A DNA stretch of 64,000 bases from Paenisporosarcina indica (GTDB taxonomy: Bacteria; Bacillota; Bacilli; Bacillales_A; Planococcaceae), in assembly GCF_001939075.1 (NCBI RefSeq), contig NZ_MPTA01000007.1:124001-188000 (forward strand). Direction: 5' to 3'. The position numbers and the translations under genes are program-made. Shown here piece after piece: positions 36,181-46,344 of the stretch. Every line of letters starts with the position of its first letter. Within the stretch, counting starts at the first letter, position 1. Under the pieces are notes generated by a model. The model was not told where the DNA came from. It saw nothing but the letters and a program-made list of their open reading frames with translations, and made no database searches.

Positions 36181-37476
36181 TTATATTTTTTTTTCAAATG
36201 CTGCTTGGAATTTTTGAACGTCTCCTGCACCCATAAATAAATAAACTGCATTTTTATGTTGGAGAAGAATTTCAATTTCTTCCGTTTTTAATATCGTACA
36301 ATCCTCAATTAAATCAGATAAATCTTTAATCGTTAGATCCCCTGCATTTTCACGAGCAGAGCCAAAGATATCACATAGATAAACTGCATCTGCAGTTTTT
36401 AAGCTGTCAGCAAATTCATTTAAAAATGTACGCGTTCTCGTAAACGTATGTGGTTGGAAAATCGCGATAATTTCACGATCTGGATGTTTTTGACGTGCGG
36501 ACTGAATCGTTGCTTTGATTTCTGTTGGATGATGCGCATAATCATCGATGATAATGCAATCACCTTTTCTACTTTCAGAAAAACGACGTTTAACTCCGCC
36601 AAAAGAAAGTAATTGTTGATTGATAATTTCAGCAGAAATACCTTCATAATTACACAAGGATATGACTGCCAGTGAATTCAGAACAGCATGATCACCAAAC
36701 ATCGGGATTTCAAATGAACTGTAAAATTCATTTCGTACAAATACATCAAATGTCGAACCAGTCGTTGTTTTTGTAACATTACGCGCTTCAAAATCATTTT
36801 CAGCACCGAAGCCGTAAAATACGACTGGAACATTCGCATGAAGTTTTTGCAGATGTTCGTCATCACCGCATGCAATAATCGCTTTGTTTACTTGAAGTGC
36901 CATCGATTGGAAAGCTTCAACTACATCCTCTATGCCACCGAAATAGTCGGGGTGATCAAAATCAATATTTGTCATTATCATATAATCCGGGTGATAAGCT
37001 AAAAAGTGTCTACGATATTCGCATGCCTCGAATGCAAAATACTCAGCCTGTGATTCACCATGTCCGGTACCATCACCAATCAAGAATGAAGTTGGTGCAT
37101 GGCCACTTAACACATGCGACATCAATCCTGTAGTAGATGTTTTACCGTGAGATCCTGTAATCCCCACTGATGTATACTGTCCCATTAAGTTACCTAAAAA
37201 CGTATGATAACGTATCACTTCAACGTTTAATTCATTTGCTCGTATCAATTCCTCATGATCATCTCGGTACGCATTGCCAGCAATGACTGTCATGCCTTCT
37301 TGAATATTATTAGCATCAAACGGCAAGATTGTAATGGCGCGTTCACGTAAAGGATCTTCAGTGAAAAAATGTTTATCTATATCTGAGCCTTGAACTTGAT
37401 TCCCTGCATCATGTAATATCTGTGCAAGTGAACTCATGCCAGACCCTTTAATTCCTGTAAAATGAAAAACTGTCAT
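36181..37476 (-). CDS. murC: UDP-N-acetylmuramate-L-alanine ligase MurC
   Basis: A 431-residue cytoplasmic ligase adding L-alanine to UDP-MurNAc. The N-terminal UDP-binding [16 protein letters not shown], the ATP loop [16 protein letters not shown] (about residues 106-121), the middle-domain [10 protein letters not shown] and the C-terminal [14 protein letters not shown] are all in place. AGGAGG precedes the ATG. As in B. subtilis it lies between the ytxGH genes and sftA, and appears to be transcribed with its own terminator. Confidence 0.98.
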   Translation of the reverse strand: MTVFHFTGIKGSGMSSLAQILHDAGNQVQGSDIDKHFFTEDPLRERAITILPFDANNIQEGMTVIAGNAYRDDHEELIRANELNVEVIRYHTFLGNLMGQYTSVGITGSHGKTSTTGLMSHVLSGHAPTSFLIGDGTGHGESQAEYFAFEACEYRRHFLAYHPDYMIMTNIDFDHPDYFGGIEDVVEAFQSMALQVNKAIIACGDDEHLQKLHANVPVVFYGFGAENDFEARNVTKTTTGSTFDVFVRNEFYSSFEIPMFGDHAVLNSLAVISLCNYEGISAEIINQQLLSFGGVKRRFSESRKGDCIIIDDYAHHPTEIKATIQSARQKHPDREIIAIFQPHTFTRTRTFLNEFADSLKTADAVYLCDIFGSARENAGDLTIKDLSDLIEDCTILKTEEIEILLQHKNAVYLFMGAGDVQKFQAAFEKKI

Positions 37477-37607
37477 TATTTTAACCTCCTGGGAAAGGTG
37501 CCCGTACTTTTATCAATTTCATTTATCCATTATATCATCATTTATTCCTCACTCGAAATGAACGATTTTTCCCACAATTGTATATGAACTTTCAGTCTTT
37601 CATTTTT

Positions 37608-37665
37608 TCTAGCTCCACTAGCCTGACCATTGGATCTTTACGACATGTTCTGCCTTTCGGTGTTA
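37608..37665. repeat. Degenerate TCTAGCTCCA-type intergenic repeat
   Basis: TCTAGCTCCACTAGCCTGAC ... TTTCGG resembles the common Bacillales dispersed element TCTAGCTCCAGCGCCT...TTCGG. It lies between sftA and murC and overlaps the last codon of sftA slightly. Confidence 0.4.
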
Positions 37666-40305
37666 TTCCCCAAAAAGTAGAATTAAATCATTTTCTGTAA
37701 TAAAAACTTCTCGTGCCTTACTTCCTCTTTGCTCCGAAACATATCCGTGTTGTTCCATCAAGTCCACGAGTCTTGCCGCACGATTGTATCCGATATGATA
37801 TTTTCGCTGCAATAATGAAGTTGACGCAGAACCCTGTTCTAATATAAATCGGCAGGCCTCTTCAAATAATTCATCCTGATCTTCCGCAACTTCAAGACGA
37901 CGAACTAATTCTTCTTGTTCAAATAAATAAGATGGTTCTCCTTGGCTCCGTGCATGGTCGATTATTTTTTCCATCTCTTCGTCGGTGACATATGTTCCTT
38001 GTAAGCGAGTAGGTGCAGACATCCCGTTTCCAAGATACAGCATATCCCCTCGTCCTAATAATCTTTCCGCTCCTTGTACGTCTAGAATTGTACGAGAATC
38101 AATTTGAGACGATACAGAGAACGCGATTCGAGTCGGAATATTCGCCTTGATCAATCCTGTAATAACATCCACAGATGGACGTTGGGTTGCCACTACTAAA
38201 TGAATGCCACATGCTCGAGCTTTCTGAGCGATACGACAAATAGACTCTTCCACTTCTGTTGGTGCCATCATCATTAAATCTGCCAATTCATCTATGACAA
38301 TTAATAAATAGGGCAATTTCTGAGCAAATTGTCTTTTTTCATCAGCCATTGTATTGTAACGAGTGATGTCGCGGACACCTGTATGGGCAAAAAGTTGATA
38401 TCTGCGTTCCATTTCTTCAACAGCCCATTTAAGAGCTGCCGTAGCTGCTTTCACATCTGTAATTACTGGACTAACAAGATGAGGAATATGATTAAAAGGT
38501 GCTAATTCCACCATTTTTGGATCAATTAATAATAAATTTAATTCTTTTGGCGTCGCTTTATATAATAGACTGACTAATATTGAATTAATACACACTGATT
38601 TCCCCGAACCCGTTGCTCCTGCAATTAAACCGTGTGGCATTTTACGTAAATCAATCGTCACTGGTTTACCCGTTAGGTCTAATCCCAGAGCTGCCTCTAG
38701 CGGAGAATCCGATTCAGTAAATGTAGAACTGCCAACCACTTCTGATATGCGCACAGGTCTAGAAACTCGATTCGGTATTTCGATTCCGATGGAACTCTTC
38801 CCTGGAATCGGTGCCTGAATCCGTATGTCTTTTGCTGCCAAAGCTAGTTTTAAATCATCTGCTAGATTACGAATTTTACTTACTTTTGTTCCTTGTCCGA
38901 CTGTGATTTCAAACTGGGTCACTGCAGGACCTTGAACCATTTGCACAATTTCAGCTTTGACCTGGAAGTAAGATAACGATTCTATTAATCGATCTGCTTG
39001 CATTTGCATCCAATCATAGTCTTGCGTCTTTTGTTCAGGTGGCACTAAGTAATTCTCATTTGGGAAGACATACCCTTCGATCTCCTCCACTTTCTCTTGT
39101 ACAACTTCAGCACTTTGAACCGTTGGTGGCGCTACGGGTGTTGGTTGATAATGTGGGCTCTCAATTGACTTTGAAGGATTATCTTTTTTGAACGTAGGTA
39201 CCTGAACTTTCTTTTGCTGATATTTTTCTTTATCTGAATTCAACATTAAAACATTAAATGGAAGTGATTTCTTTTTCTTTTCTGTAACTATGCGATCTTC
39301 AGCTTGCACGGATGATAACCGATTTTCTTCATCTGAACTTTGGCTTGAGTTAAGAGGCATTTCAATAACATCTGAAATATTTCGAATTTCTTGAGTATCT
39401 ACTTGATCAATCACTAGTGCAGGTTTGTCAGTGACAATCACACTAGGTTTTGGTAAAGGAATCACTGTAGTGGCTGCTATTTCTTGTCCTGGTGGTGAAT
39501 CCATTACTTGAGTTACTGTCACTTCTTGCTCAGGTGGGGAAACCATTTCTTGACTCACTGCCACTTCTTGTTCTTGTGGTGAATCCATTACTTGAGTTAC
39601 TGCCACTTCTTGCTCTGGTGGGGAAACCATTTCTTGAGTTACTGCCACTTCTTGTTCTTGTGGGGAAACCATTTCTTGAGTTACTGTCACTTCTTGGTCT
39701 GGTGGTGAAACCATTTCTTGAGTTACTGCCACTTCTTGTTCTTGTGGTGAATCCATTACTTGACTTACTGCCACTTCTTGTTCTTGCAAGACGACCGTGC
39801 GAGATACCACCGTGTTTGGTTTTGGTGAAACAACGTTTGTAGTTGCCACCACTTCATCCTGGTTTTTTCGAACCAATAACTCCTTAATCGGGGTCAATTT
39901 TCGTTGATTGAAACCATGAACGGGTGATGGAACATCTGTTGGTGTAAATATTTTGGATTGAACCGGTACCTTCGTAATTCTGGGCTTCACTTCTTGTTCA
40001 CTATCAGTTTTGATAGGTTTTACAAATTGTTCTGTACTTGATTTTGTTGATTGGTGAACAATTGTATTTTGGCGTTGTTTTTGCCATTGCTTATGCATAT
40101 ATAGTGGCTGTGGCTCTTCTTCTTGTTCATCCTTTAGTTCTTCCCCATTTATAAAACGATCTTTTTCAACATCGCTTAAAAGGGGGAAACGGAAAGGTAT
40201 TTTGGACTGTTTATATGTAGGAATTTCATTTTCATCTATATAATCTTCTTTGTCCTGTAGTTCATCTGAAAATACTTTTTTAAATGCTTTGGTCAACCAA
40301 TTCAA
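37663..40305 (-). CDS. sftA: DNA translocase SftA (soluble FtsK)
   Basis: An 880-residue FtsK/SpoIIIE-family translocase that moves chromosome DNA from the closing septum. It has no TM helices, unlike SpoIIIE. A long, charged linker with eight 14-residue repeats (about 174-285) leads to the motor, with Walker A GATGSGKS (563-570) and Walker B LLIVIDELADLMM. The C-terminal gamma winged-helix domain recognises oriented DNA (LLQRKYHIGYNRAARLVDLM). The start is taken as TTG at 40305 (NWLTKAFKKVF) because AAGAGGG lies right before it; the ATG at 40323 would include that site in the gene. Confidence 0.93.
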   Translation of the reverse strand: MNWLTKAFKKVFSDELQDKEDYIDENEIPTYKQSKIPFRFPLLSDVEKDRFINGEELKDEQEEEPQPLYMHKQWQKQRQNTIVHQSTKSSTEQFVKPIKTDSEQEVKPRITKVPVQSKIFTPTDVPSPVHGFNQRKLTPIKELLVRKNQDEVVATTNVVSPKPNTVVSRTVVLQEQEVAVSQVMDSPQEQEVAVTQEMVSPPDQEVTVTQEMVSPQEQEVAVTQEMVSPPEQEVAVTQVMDSPQEQEVAVSQEMVSPPEQEVTVTQVMDSPPGQEIAATTVIPLPKPSVIVTDKPALVIDQVDTQEIRNISDVIEMPLNSSQSSDEENRLSSVQAEDRIVTEKKKKSLPFNVLMLNSDKEKYQQKKVQVPTFKKDNPSKSIESPHYQPTPVAPPTVQSAEVVQEKVEEIEGYVFPNENYLVPPEQKTQDYDWMQMQADRLIESLSYFQVKAEIVQMVQGPAVTQFEITVGQGTKVSKIRNLADDLKLALAAKDIRIQAPIPGKSSIGIEIPNRVSRPVRISEVVGSSTFTESDSPLEAALGLDLTGKPVTIDLRKMPHGLIAGATGSGKSVCINSILVSLLYKATPKELNLLLIDPKMVELAPFNHIPHLVSPVITDVKAATAALKWAVEEMERRYQLFAHTGVRDITRYNTMADEKRQFAQKLPYLLIVIDELADLMMMAPTEVEESICRIAQKARACGIHLVVATQRPSVDVITGLIKANIPTRIAFSVSSQIDSRTILDVQGAERLLGRGDMLYLGNGMSAPTRLQGTYVTDEEMEKIIDHARSQGEPSYLFEQEELVRRLEVAEDQDELFEEACRFILEQGSASTSLLQRKYHIGYNRAARLVDLMEQHGYVSEQRGSKAREVFITENDLILLFGE
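39451..39786 (-). repeat. 42-bp tandem repeats in sftA
   Basis: Eight consecutive units of 14 codons, consensus QEQEVAVTQEMVSP, with the last one diverged (PGQEIAATTVIPLP). Units alternate between QMVSP and QVMDSP endings and between QEQ and PEQ starts, a higher-order pattern that suggests duplication of two-unit blocks. Confidence 0.95.
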
Positions 40306-40369
40306 TGCAAACCCTCTTTTCATATCAATGTTTCCATTTTAGCAGGTTTACTAGTCAAATCAAACGTCT

Positions 40370-40414
40370 AGAAAAAACCCTGTGTATGCCAATTCTTGAG
40401 TACACAGAGTTTTA
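40370..40414 (-). terminator. Terminator of the ytpP-ytpQ-ytpR group
   Basis: On the minus strand AACTCTGTGTA pairs with TACACAGGGTT, followed by TTTTTC, just after the ytpR stop. Confidence 0.85.
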
Positions 40415-40420
40415 CCTAGT

Positions 40421-41026
40421 TTATGCTTGGAAAGCTAATCCTATTTCCGCAGATTCATCTAATACTAAAATCCCTTTTTCAGCTGGTGCATCGGGTAATG
40501 CCAATTCTTTTGCCGAACAAATCATCCCGCTAGATGCAACTCCCCGAAGTTCTGCATCTTTTATTACTAAACCACTTGGCATAACCGCACCAACCTTAGC
40601 TACAACAACCTTTTGACCTGCGTCGACGTTTGGCGCACCGCATACAATTTGCAATGTTTCCTGTCCAACGTCCACTTGGCAAACGTTTAATTTATCTGCA
40701 TTTGGGTGTTCTTCTTTTGAAATTACATAACCCACGACAAATTTAGGTGAAAAGTCTACGTCTAATTGAAGGTCTAAATCGTTTTTATATACTAATTTTT
40801 GAAGAGTATCAACTAATTCTTCCGTTACCAAAATAGACGATTGGTCCGTCAATTGAAGATATTTGCTAGCATTAAAAATATTGAATGCTCCTACTTCCCC
40901 TGTTTTCAAGTCCTTGATCAGGGTAATATCTCCTTTTGTTTCAGTTGTTACTTCTTCAAATGTATTGCTTGTAAGTTGGACTAAAAGTACGTCACCTACA
41001 CCTTTTGTGTTATAAAAAATATTCAT
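40421..41026 (-). CDS. ytpR: tRNA-binding domain protein YtpR
   Basis: A 201-residue protein with an N-terminal DUF4479 region and a C-terminal EMAP/tRNA-binding OB-fold like that of PheT (from about residue 92, [20 protein letters not shown], then IVCGAPNV and GMICSAKEL). The role is not established; binding of tRNA or of another RNA is inferred from the fold. It overlaps the end of ytpQ by 4 bases (ATGA), so the two are translated together. Gene order matches B. subtilis. Confidence 0.93.
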   Translation of the reverse strand: MNIFYNTKGVGDVLLVQLTSNTFEEVTTETKGDITLIKDLKTGEVGAFNIFNASKYLQLTDQSSILVTEELVDTLQKLVYKNDLDLQLDVDFSPKFVVGYVISKEEHPNADKLNVCQVDVGQETLQIVCGAPNVDAGQKVVVAKVGAVMPSGLVIKDAELRGVASSGMICSAKELALPDAPAEKGILVLDESAEIGLAFQA

Positions 41027-41838
41027 TTGTTTTTATTCTCCTTTTGCACACGATTTTTCGCCAAGATAAATATGGGTTCAAGTTCTCCATCTTCATAGAT
41101 AAAAGATAATGAGGTAATTGGAACTTTGCCCACAGTAAAGAAATGCATTGTTAATTGAGCAAGCACATCATAGCCCGTTTCATTTCGAATATCACCTACA
41201 ATTAAAACATCTTGGTGAGGAACAGATAACGTCATATCCCCTTCAATTTTAGCTTGCATCTCAGTTAAGAATTGTTCATTTAAGATTCGACTTGCATCAT
41301 ATCCATCATTTGCATTTACAAAGTAAAAAACATTACCCGCAACATGGTCTTCTTTCAGTTCTGTTGAAAGTTTACGAACCTGAAATCTAGCGGCTTCTTT
41401 TACTTCTGAATCAGTAATTTTTAACTGATCCAACATATTTACATCAAGTAATCGATACGTGTTTCCTAGGTCTAATGCATAAAAAATACGTGTTTCCGCA
41501 GTATGGTCCGTTACTACAAAATCGTGTCCTTCATTTGATTTTACAGGGAATGAAGTAGACCGAATAACTGGATATATATGAGACATTGATCGTTCTAAGC
41601 CTTGTGTCTCTTGTTCCATTGCTTCAAATGTTTGGCTAATCGTATACACGATTTCGTTAATCGCATTATCTTTTTTCACTTCATATTTCGATAAAATTTC
41701 GGGTAGTGATATTTCCATCCCTTTATTTAGTTTTGTATGATGAAGTCTCACGCGATCCGTTTTTTGATCATGATTCCAGGTGAATGCTGGGTTTGGAAGC
41801 TTTTGTTTTAATCGTTCGAAAAGCTGCTCTGGTTTCAT
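41023..41838 (-). CDS. ytpQ: DUF1444 protein YtpQ
   Basis: A 271-residue cytoplasmic protein of the DUF1444 family, conserved in Bacillales with no known function. Visible family segments are [17 protein letters not shown] and [15 protein letters not shown]. The start [12 protein letters not shown] is chosen, with AAAGGA ahead; the frame opens 22 codons earlier over a hairpin (about 41866-41893). That hairpin may be a terminator or attenuator between ytpP and ytpQ. It is followed by ytpR with a 4-base overlap. Confidence 0.92.
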   Translation of the reverse strand: MKPEQLFERLKQKLPNPAFTWNHDQKTDRVRLHHTKLNKGMEISLPEILSKYEVKKDNAINEIVYTISQTFEAMEQETQGLERSMSHIYPVIRSTSFPVKSNEGHDFVVTDHTAETRIFYALDLGNTYRLLDVNMLDQLKITDSEVKEAARFQVRKLSTELKEDHVAGNVFYFVNANDGYDASRILNEQFLTEMQAKIEGDMTLSVPHQDVLIVGDIRNETGYDVLAQLTMHFFTVGKVPITSLSFIYEDGELEPIFILAKNRVQKENKNK

Positions 41839-41978
41839 AATTTCACGTCCTTTACAAAAGGAAACGGTTCTCACCAATAGGGCGGAACCGCTCTTTTTAT
41901 TCAATTACTTACAACTAAAAGTTTAGGTACGAGCTTAGTAAGAACCGATTTATGGAACTCATGTCAAAACACCTTAAA

Positions 41979-42293
41979 CTATAAAAGTTCTTCTAAAAAT
42001 TGTTCGATTTCTTCTTTTGTTTTACGGTCTTTACTAACAAAACGACCTGCTTCTAATCCATTTTTATATACAAGAAAACTTGGAATTCCGAAGATATCAT
42101 GTTCGATACATGTATCTAAAAATTGATCGCGATTTACTGAAATGAAAGTAAAGAAATTATATTTCTCTTCTATTTCAGGCATAAATGGATCAATGAAATG
42201 ACAGTCTGAACACCAACCAGCCGTGAATAAAAACACAACGTTTTCCGTTACTTTTAAAGCTTGAAATTCTTCAACAGATTGTAAATCTCTCAA
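41979..42293 (-). CDS. ytpP: Thioredoxin-like protein YtpP
   Basis: A 104-residue thioredoxin-fold protein with the active site FTAGWCSDCHFIDPF, a WCSDC motif in place of WCGPC, and the cis-proline region IFGIPSFLVYKNG. YtpP is reported to reduce and remove bacillithiol or CoA modifications in Bacillus, which I recall only in outline. Translation starts at TTG after AAAGGAG. It follows the lipoprotein gene by 13 bases. Confidence 0.92.
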   Translation of the reverse strand: MRDLQSVEEFQALKVTENVVFLFTAGWCSDCHFIDPFMPEIEEKYNFFTFISVNRDQFLDTCIEHDIFGIPSFLVYKNGLEAGRFVSKDRKTKEEIEQFLEELL

Positions 42294-42306
42294 ATTAATC
42301 GCTCCT

Positions 42307-42825
42307 TTATGCTTCTACTTTTACCGAACGAACCATTTTCATCATTTTTTCCATATTTGTAGCAATATTTGCTTCATCAGAAATTGTCGTTAGTTTCACG
42401 CCACCAATACTAGATATGATTTCATACTTGTCCTCACCTGATGGATAAACAGCAACGAAACCAAATCGACCATTCTGTTCAAATGTTTGTTGAACAATAA
42501 TTGTCTCTTTCTTCTCAGCTTGTAATAAATCATAAAACAAATTACTGTTCTGTTTTTCATTTGGATTAATAAATAATACGTAAGAATCACTGTTGTTCAT
42601 CAATACAATATTCGTTTCATCCGAATTTTCTTGTATTGTAAAACCACTCGGAACAAACAATTCAACATGATCAATTTGTTCGTTTGATTCAACTATATCA
42701 CCGTGAAATATCTCTTTTGCTGCTTTTAAACCTTCTTTTGTCTGTTCTTCAGCAGACGAAGAACACGCAGCTAAACTTACTATTAAGAAAGGTGCGATCA
42801 CAATTCGCATCCATTTTCGGCTCAT
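42307..42825 (-). CDS. Lipoprotein of unknown function
   Basis: A 172-residue protein with a lipoprotein signal peptide (RKWMRIVIAPFLIVSLAAC, lipobox Cys about 21), so it is attached to the outer face of the membrane. The mature part is a small alpha/beta-type polypeptide with no named domain that I recognise. The start is set at MSRKWMR, preceded by GGGGGA; the open frame begins 9 codons earlier. It is grouped with ytpP, 13 bases downstream. Confidence 0.85.
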   Translation of the reverse strand: MSRKWMRIVIAPFLIVSLAACSSSAEEQTKEGLKAAKEIFHGDIVESNEQIDHVELFVPSGFTIQENSDETNIVLMNNSDSYVLFINPNEKQNSNLFYDLLQAEKKETIIVQQTFEQNGRFGFVAVYPSGEDKYEIISSIGGVKLTTISDEANIATNMEKMMKMVRSVKVEA

Positions 42826-42899
42826 GTATTTTCCCCCATTCCATGAAAGCACTATCTTTTATTTTAATATGGTTCTGAATTCGTTGCAACCTATGGACC

Positions 42900-43421
42900 T
42901 TATGAGTTTGAGTGTGCTCTTAGGTATTGACCTATTAGTAGATTGACTACATGTTCAAACATCTCTGCACGCTTGACGATTCCATGTGTAAATACCCCGA
43001 TTGCACCTTCATGATAACGAATCCCTATTTGATTTGTATAGACATCCATAAGTGGTCCAAGTTCTCCACCTGTTCGTAAGGAATTAGCAATTTCTTCCGG
43101 CAATGGAATTTGCGCCCCACCTGCTATGTATTGTTGCCCTGATCGTGTCTGTAATGCACCCCAATTACACATATATAATTGACCATCAAGCTCCTTTACA
43201 CCGCCTTCAAGACCAAAGGCCATGTCACTATTTTGTTCCTTACAAGCTTGTATAGCACGATTCTTTGCACCTTGTAATGTTTCCGCGTCCCCAAAAGGTT
43301 GAGCAGATACAAGTGAGGGTACATCGAACATGATAAATTCCACATTATCTAATAACGAGTTACATCTATTTTGAACAGCTTTAACTTTTGCCGTGTTTTT
43401 TGTTCCTATCGCGATTTTCAT
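42900..43421 (-). CDS. DUF84 inosine/xanthosine triphosphatase-like protein
   Basis: A 173-residue protein of the YjjX/DUF84 family, which hydrolyses ITP and XTP and so cleans the nucleotide pool. Family segments are IAIGTKNTAKVKAV at the N-terminus, GAKNRAIQA, FGLEGGVKELDGQLYMCNW and GELGPLMD near the C-terminal side. It lies between the lipoprotein gene and the ytoP terminator and seems to be its own transcription unit. Confidence 0.88.
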   Translation of the reverse strand: MKIAIGTKNTAKVKAVQNRCNSLLDNVEFIMFDVPSLVSAQPFGDAETLQGAKNRAIQACKEQNSDMAFGLEGGVKELDGQLYMCNWGALQTRSGQQYIAGGAQIPLPEEIANSLRTGGELGPLMDVYTNQIGIRYHEGAIGVFTHGIVKRAEMFEHVVNLLIGQYLRAHSNS

Positions 43422-43445
43422 TTCTTCCTCCTAAGATTATGGTAC

Positions 43446-43474
43446 AAAAAAAGTGCCTTTTCAGGCACTTTTTT
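43446..43474 (-). terminator. Terminator of ytoP
   Basis: AAAAAAGTGCCT pairs perfectly with AGGCACTTTTTT around a TTTC loop, adjacent to the ytoP stop. Confidence 0.95.
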
Positions 43475-44552
43475 ATACATTTTGATGAATCGTTTCAAGT
43501 GTAGTTTTATCAGCTGAACGAACGAGTTTGACAATCAATTCTTTCGCTGCTGCGTAATCATCCGTATGAATTATAGAACCCGATGTATGAATGTAGCGTG
43601 AACAAATACCAACAACCGCACTTGGTACGCCATCATTTGCTGTGTGTACGCGACCAGCATCTGTTCCACCTTGTGAAATGAAATATTGGTATGGAATATT
43701 ATGTGTTTCAGCTGTATCTAAAACAAATTCACGCATTCCACGATGTGTAATCATTGAACGGTCAAAAATACGTAATAACGTTCCTTTTCCAAGTTGACCA
43801 AATTCAGTTTTTGAACCCGACATATCATTTGCAGGGCTTGCGTCTAATGCGAAGAACAAGTCCGGTTTGATTAAATTCGCTGATGCTGAAGCACCTCTTA
43901 AGCCGACTTCTTCCATGACATTGGCACCTGAATACAGTGTGTTTGGTAATTTTTCATCTTTTAGTTCTTTTAGTAATTCAATTGCAAGTCCACAACCATA
44001 GCGGTTATCCCATGCTTTCGCTAATATTTTTTTGTTATTGGCCATTGGAGTGAATGGGCAAATCGGAACAATTTGCTGCCCTGGTCGAATGCCGATTCTT
44101 TTAGCATCTTCTAAATCATCTGCTCCAATGTCAATTAACATATTTTTAATATCCATTGGCTTGTTACGTACTTCATCACTTAATAAATGGGGAGGAATTG
44201 AACCGATTACGCCCACAACAGGTCCATTGTCTGTAATAATCTCAACACGTTGTGCAAGTAAAACTTGACTCCACCAACCACCTAGAGGTTGGAAACGCAA
44301 CATACCATTGGACGTGATTTGAGTTACCATAAATCCAACTTCATCCATATGTCCTGCAACTAAGATCGTAGGACCTTGTTCGTCCCCTTTTTTCAATCCA
44401 AAAATGCCACCTAAATTGTCTTGAACTAGTTCATCTGAGTATTTCTCTAGTTCGGTTTTCATGAATTTTCTGATAGCATGTTCATTACCTGGTGCACCTG
44501 GAAGTTCAGTTAATGTTTTAAATAATTGAAGTGTTTCTGAATTCAATGTCAA
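43473..44552 (-). CDS. ytoP: M42 family aminopeptidase YtoP
   Basis: A 359-residue dinuclear metallo-aminopeptidase (glutamyl aminopeptidase/endoglucanase-M type). Metal ligands can be assigned in [31 protein letters not shown] (catalytic Glu-Glu), [10 protein letters not shown] and [10 protein letters not shown]. It probably trims peptides in the cytoplasm and is expected to form a large dodecameric assembly, as M42 enzymes do. It is divergent from ytzB, as in B. subtilis. Confidence 0.95.
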   Translation of the reverse strand: MTLNSETLQLFKTLTELPGAPGNEHAIRKFMKTELEKYSDELVQDNLGGIFGLKKGDEQGPTILVAGHMDEVGFMVTQITSNGMLRFQPLGGWWSQVLLAQRVEIITDNGPVVGVIGSIPPHLLSDEVRNKPMDIKNMLIDIGADDLEDAKRIGIRPGQQIVPICPFTPMANNKKILAKAWDNRYGCGLAIELLKELKDEKLPNTLYSGANVMEEVGLRGASASANLIKPDLFFALDASPANDMSGSKTEFGQLGKGTLLRIFDRSMITHRGMREFVLDTAETHNIPYQYFISQGGTDAGRVHTANDGVPSAVVGICSRYIHTSGSIIHTDDYAAAKELIVKLVRSADKTTLETIHQNV

Positions 44553-44716
44553 ATCCCCCTATGTACGTACATTCTTAAATATTGTAGTCGATTTATCAGA
44601 ACATTTCCACCTTTTCTCTTTCGACTAGCGAATTATTTGACGTATTTATTTCACACTAACCATCGGTGCTACATATGTTAAACTGTACTAAACTGATGCA
44701 ATAGGAGGGTTCATTT

Positions 44717-45031
44717 ATGAGAAAGAGAGATTTACTCTTAGGATTTTCGACGGGGATTGCAGCAGGGTTGTTAGTACGCGAAGTGGCACATCGTATTGAC
44801 CCAACCAAACCTGCTGAACTTATTTTACATGGCATCAAACAATCGTTTAAAGCTGAAGGACCGATTGACGGATCATGGATTTATATGAAAACCGAACCTT
44901 TTAAGCGTCAATCAATTTCAACAGATGTCTACAGAGGTGGAATTTCGCGTGTGCGTGAAGGACAAATTGAACAATTTGAGTTTTTCGCAGACGCACGAAC
45001 AGGAACTGTCGTCGATTTAATAAAAATATAA
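44717..45031 (+). CDS. ytzB: PepSY domain protein YtzB
   Basis: A 104-residue protein with an N-terminal hydrophobic helix (DLLLGFSTGIAAGLL, about residues 5-20) and a PepSY fold (STDVYRGGISRVREGQIEQF, then FADARTGTVVDLI). PepSY domains are often inhibitors or regulators of proteases, and here the partner is unknown. AGGAGG precedes the ATG. A hairpin at 45087-45125 follows. Confidence 0.88.
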   Translation: MRKRDLLLGFSTGIAAGLLVREVAHRIDPTKPAELILHGIKQSFKAEGPIDGSWIYMKTEPFKRQSISTDVYRGGISRVREGQIEQFEFFADARTGTVVDLIKI

Positions 45032-45086
45032 AGTTGAAGCGATCCCAAGGTTTTTGGAAACCAACGAAAAGTCCTTTTAATTAAAA

Positions 45087-45125
45087 AACGAGTCTTTCCT
45101 CTATAAAATCGAGGGAAGGCTCGTT
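45087..45125 (+). terminator. Terminator after ytzB
   Basis: AACGAG-CTTTCCTC pairs with GAGGGAAGGCTCGTT with a loop of about 9 bases. The T-tract is weak (AGGTATTTG). Confidence 0.6.
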
Positions 45126-45180
45126 AGGTATTTGTAAACACTGTGCTGAATTTAGATGGTATCAAAATGACTAGACAAAA

Positions 45181-45335
45181 CTAGCGTATGCGCCTTTCAA
45201 GTGGTAGTCGGAGCTGGAAGAATGGCAGTGATTTTCTGACTGGCTTCTCGCTGGATCCATCCACAAAGCGCAGAAGCGTGATTATAGGATAAGTCCGGTC
45301 TATAATGGTAAACTTTTTCAGTGGTCTCGGTTTTT
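45181..45335. repeat. Degenerate dispersed repeat, copy 2
   Basis: It begins CTAGCGTATGCGCCTTTCAA and includes CCACAAAGCGCAGAAGCG and CTATAATGGTAAACTTTTTC. The copy at 32341-32470 has CCACAAAGCGCCGAAGCG and CTATAATGATGAACTTTTTC in the same order. About 25 extra bases are inserted near the start here. No coding function is seen in the 344-base gap. Confidence 0.6.
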
Positions 45336-45375
45336 GGAATGAATTTTATACTATATCTCACATTGAGCTTAATTA

Positions 45376-46233
45376 TTATGAGAGACTTTCTTCTCTTGTA
45401 CGCTCTAATTTCTCCACCACTTGTTTACCAGTTTCGTCCCATTTAACTAAACGATAGTAAGCATCGTGATAAAAAATAAACGCATGTCCCTCTTTTAAGG
45501 CTTCACTTACGAGTTTTTCCTTTGCAAAAATTGAATCCATTGGGTAATCATCATATGCTAACACCCATAGTGGATTTTGGTGAGCATGAGTTGGCATGAT
45601 ATCCGCCATATGGACAATCGTTTCTCCGTTTTGTTGTAACTTAATAACGCTATGTCCATTGCTATGACCACCTGTATGGACCATACGGATTCCCGGAATC
45701 ACTTCCAACTCTTCTTCAAATGTTTCGACTTGCGGTTGAATTGACTCCCAATTCTCTTTCCAATATGTATTTCTTGAGCGTATGTTTGGATTTCTCATTT
45801 CAGCCCATTCAATTGCGGAAACGAAAATCTTCGCATTCGGAAAAGTAGAAACAAACTCTTCATTCTCCACCTTTGTTAATCCACTAGCATGATCTGCATG
45901 CATATGTGTCATTAGAACAAAGTCTATGTCCTCAGTCAGCAACCCTACCATCGCTAATGAATCTTCTAGATGAGATTGTTGGATTACCCCGTTATTTCGT
46001 AGTTGTTTCTCATTCATTCTATTTCCTACACCTGAATCTATTAATAAATTCTTTCCTTCAAACTGAATGAGAATCGGGTCAGTGCTCAATTCAATACGAT
46101 TTAATTCATCGGCTGGGTATCTTTTTGACCACAAAGCCTTAGGCACAACGCCAAACATCGCTCCACCGTCTAATAATGTAAAGCCACCTTTTAACCATGT
46201 TAATGTCATATCATGAAATTTATATTGATCCAT
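45376..46233 (-). CDS. ytnP: Metallo-beta-lactamase fold lactonase YtnP
   Basis: A 285-residue protein of the MBL superfamily with the metal motif [14 protein letters not shown] (HxHxDH) and later ligands in [10 protein letters not shown] and [12 protein letters not shown]. subtilis YtnP hydrolyses N-acyl-homoserine lactones and interferes with Streptomyces signalling, and the similarity supports the same class of reaction here. GGGAGG precedes the ATG. It lies downstream of trmB, separated by a terminator. Confidence 0.9.
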   Translation of the reverse strand: MDQYKFHDMTLTWLKGGFTLLDGGAMFGVVPKALWSKRYPADELNRIELSTDPILIQFEGKNLLIDSGVGNRMNEKQLRNNGVIQQSHLEDSLAMVGLLTEDIDFVLMTHMHADHASGLTKVENEEFVSTFPNAKIFVSAIEWAEMRNPNIRSRNTYWKENWESIQPQVETFEEELEVIPGIRMVHTGGHSNGHSVIKLQQNGETIVHMADIMPTHAHQNPLWVLAYDDYPMDSIFAKEKLVSEALKEGHAFIFYHDAYYRLVKWDETGKQVVEKLERTREESLS

Positions 46234-46263
46234 TTATTTCCCTCCCTTTATTGTAAGTTTAGT

Positions 46264-46308
46264 TTAACAAAAAACGTCACAACAATCTCTTGATTGAGTG
46301 ACGTTTCA
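46264..46308 (-). terminator. Terminator of trmB
   Basis: AAACGTCAC pairs with GTGACGTTT, with further pairing in the loop (CAATC/GATTG), and is followed by TTTTTTG on the minus strand. Confidence 0.88.
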
Positions 46309-46344
46309 AATTCGTTTTTAATTTGTTTTAATGCAAAAATCTAC

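Noticed and set aside
39492-39842. Plus-strand Leu-rich frame opposite the sftA repeats
   Set aside because: It is a mirror of the 42-bp tandem repeats, lying inside a clear gene.
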